In this document: positions 59,564-64,000 of the stretch, piece after piece
Layout: the number at the start of each line of letters is the position of its first letter
How positions within the stretch are numbered: the first letter of the stretch is position 1
Origin: Trematomus loennbergii
Taxonomy: Eukaryota; Chordata; Actinopteri; Perciformes; Nototheniidae
Reading direction: 5' to 3'
Assembly: GCA_012861695.1 (NCBI GenBank)
Contig: JAAOOA010000012.1
Location: 2,961,770-3,025,769 of the forward strand
DNA length: 64,000 nt
Made by a program: the position numbers and the translations under genes
The notes under the pieces: generated by a model
What the model saw: the letters and a program-made list of their open reading frames with translations, nothing else
Databases searched by the model: none
What the model was told of the DNA's origin: nothing

Positions 59564-61084
59564 AGGAACCCTCCCAGCTCTGTGAATAATTATGAATACC
59601 AAAACATATATAAATGTCTGTGAGCACATACGATGCAAATCATATGTAAACGGTGCAGGTTGTTACTTAAAGTTGGTGAAGTTTCAACACACAGTGACGC
59701 CCTTGGACCCTGCAGATAAATCCTGAGAACGTCAACATCTCCTGCACCTATTTCTGGCTTCTACAATCAAACAACATGAGACTATAATTTCTTCAGCTCA
59801 GACTCCTTTGTACGACCACTGTTTTTGGTGTCTCGATGAGTGACAGCTGTCAGCCCAGCCTCCAGCAAACATGTCCTACTCTTCCATTTAGTGGGAATCA
59901 GGCGCTCCTCTCATGAATCTGCTGCTGTCAGAGATCCTCCACGTCCTCCGCTCCCAAACACCGGCGAACACTGATGGAGCTGCTTTCACACTCATGTCCC
60001 GGGGTAGGTGCCTCTCTCTCTCTCGCACATATATGACTACGCGATGGAGCGAACTGACACCCAGCCTCCATTTCACCTTCAGACACTACAACCACCCACA
60101 GCCACAGCCACAACAAAGACATGAGTGGTACTCCTACAGCACTGTTTGTGTTTTTCATATCTCCACTGTAGTGCTGTTTCTCACTTCTTTTAAAAATCAC
60201 GAGGGCGGAAAGAAAAACGTAAGCTTTTTGTGTTTTGGTGGTTTATACCCTCTTGGCACCACATGCAGCATTATTAGCTGACATCTCTCTGAATCAGACA
60301 CCTCCCACACATGATACATCATATTATCAATACACACACACACACACACACATAGAGTAAGTGATACTTCTCTCAGTAGAATCACAGCAAGCCATCCTCA
60401 ACATTTAACTTCATCAATCTTTCATCAGCCTCATGCCTCAATGAAGAACTAGTGTTACATTAGGGCCGCACAGTTACCGCATCAATTGCAAATTTTCGAG
60501 CAAGCACAAAGTTCAGAACTATTACAGCAAACCTCTTCAACTTATTCTGCAATAATTAATGACACGGATGTTTTATGGATGACCACAAAATTGGACCCAA
60601 AGAATGTACTGAATGTATGAGAAGGAAGCGGCTGCATATTTTATGCTTTTGTGAAATGTAAAGCAAAAAAGCTCATTAGGAAAGGAGAATAAGAAGAGCT
60701 GGGATTTATGGAAATCCTACCTAAAGTATAAGCTTAGCGCCAACTCTCATATTACTTTTAAATCTTTATGCATTGCTTAAATTTAGTCTAGGATTTCAAT
60801 GTCACCACTGGATATAAATGACAGTTTGAAAACATGGGAAGTTTAATATGAGTCTATTTATTTGAAGGAAAACTAAAATACTATATTTTAAAGAATATTA
60901 TGTGACTTGACATGTTTTTCAGAATAATGCAACATTTTGCAACAGCTTCTTCCATGTGGATTTACACAGAGATCCATATAAAACGGAATATATTATCAAT
61001 GCAGTGAATGTGATCATTGTTGATGATGTAACATTTGGTAATGCAACTGTTACTGCACTGAAAAACATTCATATTGCTTTAATG
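59564..61084. other. Non-coding intronic sequence with (CA)n at 60,332-60,352
   Basis: No exon recognised. 59,900-60,120 has open frames on both strands without motifs and without a signal peptide suited to glypican exon 1. The remainder is AT-rich. Confidence 0.45.
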
Positions 61085-61400
61085 CAGTGGTTCCCAACAT
61101 AGGGTTTTGGGCCCCCACACAGTCACAAGAAAACCTAAAAGGGTCCCAGGGTGATAAACAGACTAAGAAAACAGAAAATACAAATCAAATTATGTTTATC
61201 TAGTCAGAATTTCCTTTATTCTTTGTTTATTTTCTATTTTGTATCCATATAATGCAAACAACATCACACTTTGATTAAACTGGACCACTAAAAATGAGTT
61301 GCAATAAGACACACATTTCTAACCGCAGCTTATCAAACATTATTCAATCAACATGACATTTTACAAGGTTGCTTCTTCTCTCTGCGTTCAGGCCTCATTG
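61085..61400 (+). mobile_element. hAT end relic (CAGTGGTTCCCAAC)
   Basis: CAGTGGTTCCCAACATAGGG followed by GGGCCCCCACACAGTCACAA and CTAAAAGGGTCCCAGGGTGA is a teleost hAT 5' end. No matching inverse end was found within the next 1 kb, so the right boundary is approximate. Confidence 0.65.
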
Positions 61401-62037
61401 TTGAAAAAATATTGAATCGTGATAAAATACTTTTTGTGGCAAAGCCAAGGCAACGCGCTCCTCACTGCATACCTTGCTAAAAGTGTGATTTTCGGATGTG
61501 TTTATAAAAAATTAAAATGTACACTTTAATCGGTTGCAAACTGTTTCTCAATCACTTGTATTTTTCGTCATATTCTGTTATGTTTCTCTACAGATGCTCT
61601 CAGAGTGGTGTCCCTTTTTGTCTTCAGGAGATCAGGAATTGTTGAATATTCTGATTATTTCATTCGTCATGTAAGAAACATTTCCTTCGATGTTAAAGTC
61701 AACTACACTTGTACGATTACGTGATTCTACATCAATCAATGAATATCTAAGGTTGATTATATTTATGTTGCTTGTATGGTTTAACAGCGCAGAGTTAGCA
61801 TTGTGCAGTAACAAACACTTTTTTGTACATATTTTATTATGTCTGGCTTTCGATTTGATCATGTACTATTGGTGTAACATTATGAATGTGAGACTTTCTC
61901 TTATTTAATTTGTTTTTTGTTTTTATTGTAGATGGTCAGGAATATGGTGTAAATTGTCTATTATGTGGATCCTAAGAATAAAGTAAAAAGTACCTACCCA
62001 TAAAACACTTTGTCACACGTGTTACACATGGGACATG

Positions 62038-62343
62038 TTAAAGGTCACATCAATCTGTGTTCCCCTTAAGAGATTCTGAAAAAGATTTTCTCTCTTTTTG
62101 TCCTGATCCATCTTTAGAAAAATCTGTCTGAAAATGAGCTGATCAGTTTTTGGCCACAATTTTTTTTTTGGTTGTGCAACCATTAACCAACCATGGTATC
62201 ACCCGTCCACCTTATCACCTGAATCTCCTCCTAGCACCATTGTGTCAATCATCTCTCAGAGGGGCGTGGCCAGCAGCAGCTCATTAGCATTTAAAGAGAC
62301 CTATAATATATTGTTGAAAAAGAGTATAATAGGGGACCTTTAA
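62038..62343. mobile_element. 306-bp TTAA MITE
   Basis: Starts TTAAAGGTCACATCAATCTG and ends AGTATAATAGGGGACCTTTAA. Internal AAAATGAGCTGATCAGTTTT, TTGGCCACAA and CAGCTCATTAGCATTTAAAG are common in fish TTAA repeats. A short GGTTG-TG-CAACC hairpin lies at 62,171-62,182. Confidence 0.8.
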
Positions 62344-64000
62344 AACCTTATATTATAGTTTGTATACACATGTCAGCCCAATTGGGAATCTTATAACCTG
62401 TGTGTTTTGTATATATTGGATTTACGTCCTCGTTGTTGCACTGCAGCATATGCTAATTCAACCATTTTTTTTTTTAAATCCAGTTTTTAAAAATGTACGG
62501 AGCGTTTCCCGTCTTTTTTTTCTGACAATTTCACTTAATAAAGACGTCCAAATAGAGAAATGAACATAACACATTTTTACCCAGCCAAATATTTAATTGT
62601 GTGCATATTTGTTTATTTATATTGATCTATTTTATATCTTATATTTTGTATCATAGCATTATACTTTATAGTTTTTATCCTCAGCTAGGCATCTGCAGGC
62701 TTGCTCCAAAGACATGTAATTGCAGTGACATTATCTTATCTAATAAAGGATATATTTCACATTTCATATGTTTAACAGTTTATCCAAATGTATTCATTTT
62801 GGTAAAACACCCTATTAGACTTCTTATGGACAAACTGTTATAAAACGTCAAGTAAAAGTCATGCATTTAAAATCTCACCTATGAACCAAATGACCTAAAA
62901 CATATATATGAAGTGAAAAGTGAAACATGTACAACTACCTCAAAGTTGTATGTACAATACATGTACTTGCTTTCCACCACTGCTGAGACCAACAATTACA
63001 AATGAATGAAAACTGAATGTACTAAACATGTCTTTATTCATGATCATGAGCCTTTCATAAGATGAGGAAACATCAAATGATTTCAAGATACAACTAAATA
63101 ACATAAAATGATGTGTTTAAAAAGAAGCATTAGGTTTTTTAATCCATGTTGTACATTCATCTGGAAATCTTTTTACTGCACATGTCTAAATCCACTACCA
63201 TCAGTCACTTTGCTAAGGCACCGCACTAGCAGCTGACTTCATAAAACCAGCAATTAATCTGCAGCAGAGTAGCCGGGGGCGTCGCGGGGATGTGTAAACC
63301 AAACTACCTCTTAACAGGCCAGGATGAATTGTCCTTTGGCTGACTGCTGGATTGATTTCCACTGGAGGTAATGTTTCCCGAGATGCCTGGCGCGCAGGGC
63401 TCAGGGAAGATGCAAAGCTGGGCCGCTCTGAAGATATTCCTAAATATTCCTCTGGCTGATAAAATGCTTGATGGCCAAGGAAGTGTAGGGTGTATGATTA
63501 CAGATTTATGCACGGAGAGATGTAAGGGCTCAGCAGGTTGGAGCTGCATGCACCCAGAGATAGATTCATACAGGCTGGCGTGACCAAATGTGCTTCAAAG
63601 TGCAGATTTTCCTGCTGTTTGTCTTGAATCAGTTGTGTGATTCATTACACTCTCCTGTGAACATTTAGCTTTATTTGGTAAACATCTCTCCGGAGAATCA
63701 GGTGCATGCTGCGAATGGAGAGAAAACCGATCACCTGGAGCACTTTCCCCATGCTGACATGACACTCTTAACACCCAATTCAGCATTTGCATCAGCCACA
63801 TGACAGAAATCCACATTTGCATCCTGGATCAGAAACATGCAACAGGCTCCAGCAGTGCACACAAATGCTGTGTTCTGCAAAATGTAATCGGGGGGATTCA
63901 TCTATCCTGCAAACACCTCAATGAATTCACCATTAGCTCAGTTTTAAAAAAGTCAAGTCACTTTTCTTGTTCTTTCCTCTAAAGGGCAGAGTCACTGACA
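62344..64000. other. Non-coding sequence; hAT end remnant near 62,985 and candidate conserved element at the end
   Basis: ACATGTACTTGCTTTCCACC ACTG at 62,960-62,984 resembles the same hAT-N terminus as at 35,684, heavily decayed. 63,200-63,900 is complex unique sequence with balanced composition and no confident frame; it is a candidate conserved non-coding element. No exon seen. Confidence 0.4.

Larger units (their letters stand above)
51842..64000 (-). other. gpc3: Glypican intron upstream of the exon (probably intron 1), at least 12.2 kb
   Basis: Inferred intron between the recognised exon and an exon 1 outside the window. No minus-strand frame here has a signal peptide followed by the first glypican cysteine region. 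It holds the nested transposons at 55.3-59.6 kb and shorter repeats at 61-63 kb. Confidence 0.65.

Noticed and set aside
59888..60281. Glypican exon 1 candidate
   Set aside because: The minus-strand frame lacks a hydrophobic signal peptide followed by the first conserved cysteine and FFQRL-like residues.

Overview
The window looks like teleost fish nuclear DNA. It is almost entirely intronic and rich in repeats. The only host-gene exon I can support is on the minus strand at 51,680-51,841: a 162-bp exon with consensus splice sites at both ends, encoding the conserved early cysteine region of a glypican of the GPC3/GPC5 group, most likely gpc3. Lower coordinates (1-51,679) are then intron downstream of this exon, and higher coordinates (51,842-64,000) are intron upstream of it. 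No other glypican exon was recognised, so both introns run past the window: at least 51.7 kb and 12.2 kb.

The rest is a record of transposition, and the repeat families are typical of ray-finned fish. (1) A superfamily of elements that begin and end in TTAA (piggyBac-like target preference): about 1.0 kb, 15.5 kb, 19.4-21.5 kb, 23.8 kb, 25.2 kb, 25.7-26.5 kb, 40.6 kb, 55.3-59.6 kb and 62.0 kb, plus a separate TTAA family at 7.2 and 16.1 kb. (2) hAT elements: 23.3 kb with a clean 8-bp target duplication, a ZBED5-like transposase relic at 56.1-57.9 kb, and relic ends at 35.2, 61.1 and 62.9 kb. (3) LINE fragments of L2/CR1-like type: 18.0-19.2 kb (minus), 26.6-27.4 kb (plus) and 32.5-32.9 kb (plus), and tails at 2.9 and 30.0 kb. 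(4) A solo LTR with a 5-bp target duplication at 20,913-21,169. (5) Large foldback elements at 4.15-4.6, 41.8-43.25 and 49.0-49.6 kb.

The most unusual material is in the TTAA superfamily. Several copies carry a palindrome with a CRE-like TGA(C/T)(G/A)TCA core about 170-190 bp inside one end, close to CCAAT boxes. Palindrome arms differ between copies, yet two paired substitutions between the 19.4-kb and 25.7-kb copies preserve pairing. The 19.4-kb copy also holds about 1.2 kb, absent from the 25.7-kb copy, that reads as a small two-exon gene: an ATG just after the palindrome and CCAAT box, a consensus GTAAGT donor, an acceptor, an 83-codon spliced frame and an AATAAA signal. I do not recognise the product.

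A four-layer nest of transposons sits at 55.3-59.6 kb. Microsatellites cluster at 13.1-14.4 kb. Long purine or pyrimidine strand-biased tracts lie at 17.4, 39.7 and 47.9 kb. Several complex, unique stretches with homeodomain-like TAATTA words are candidates for conserved non-coding elements, which could only be proved by alignment. No RNA genes, CRISPR arrays or bacterial-type features were seen.
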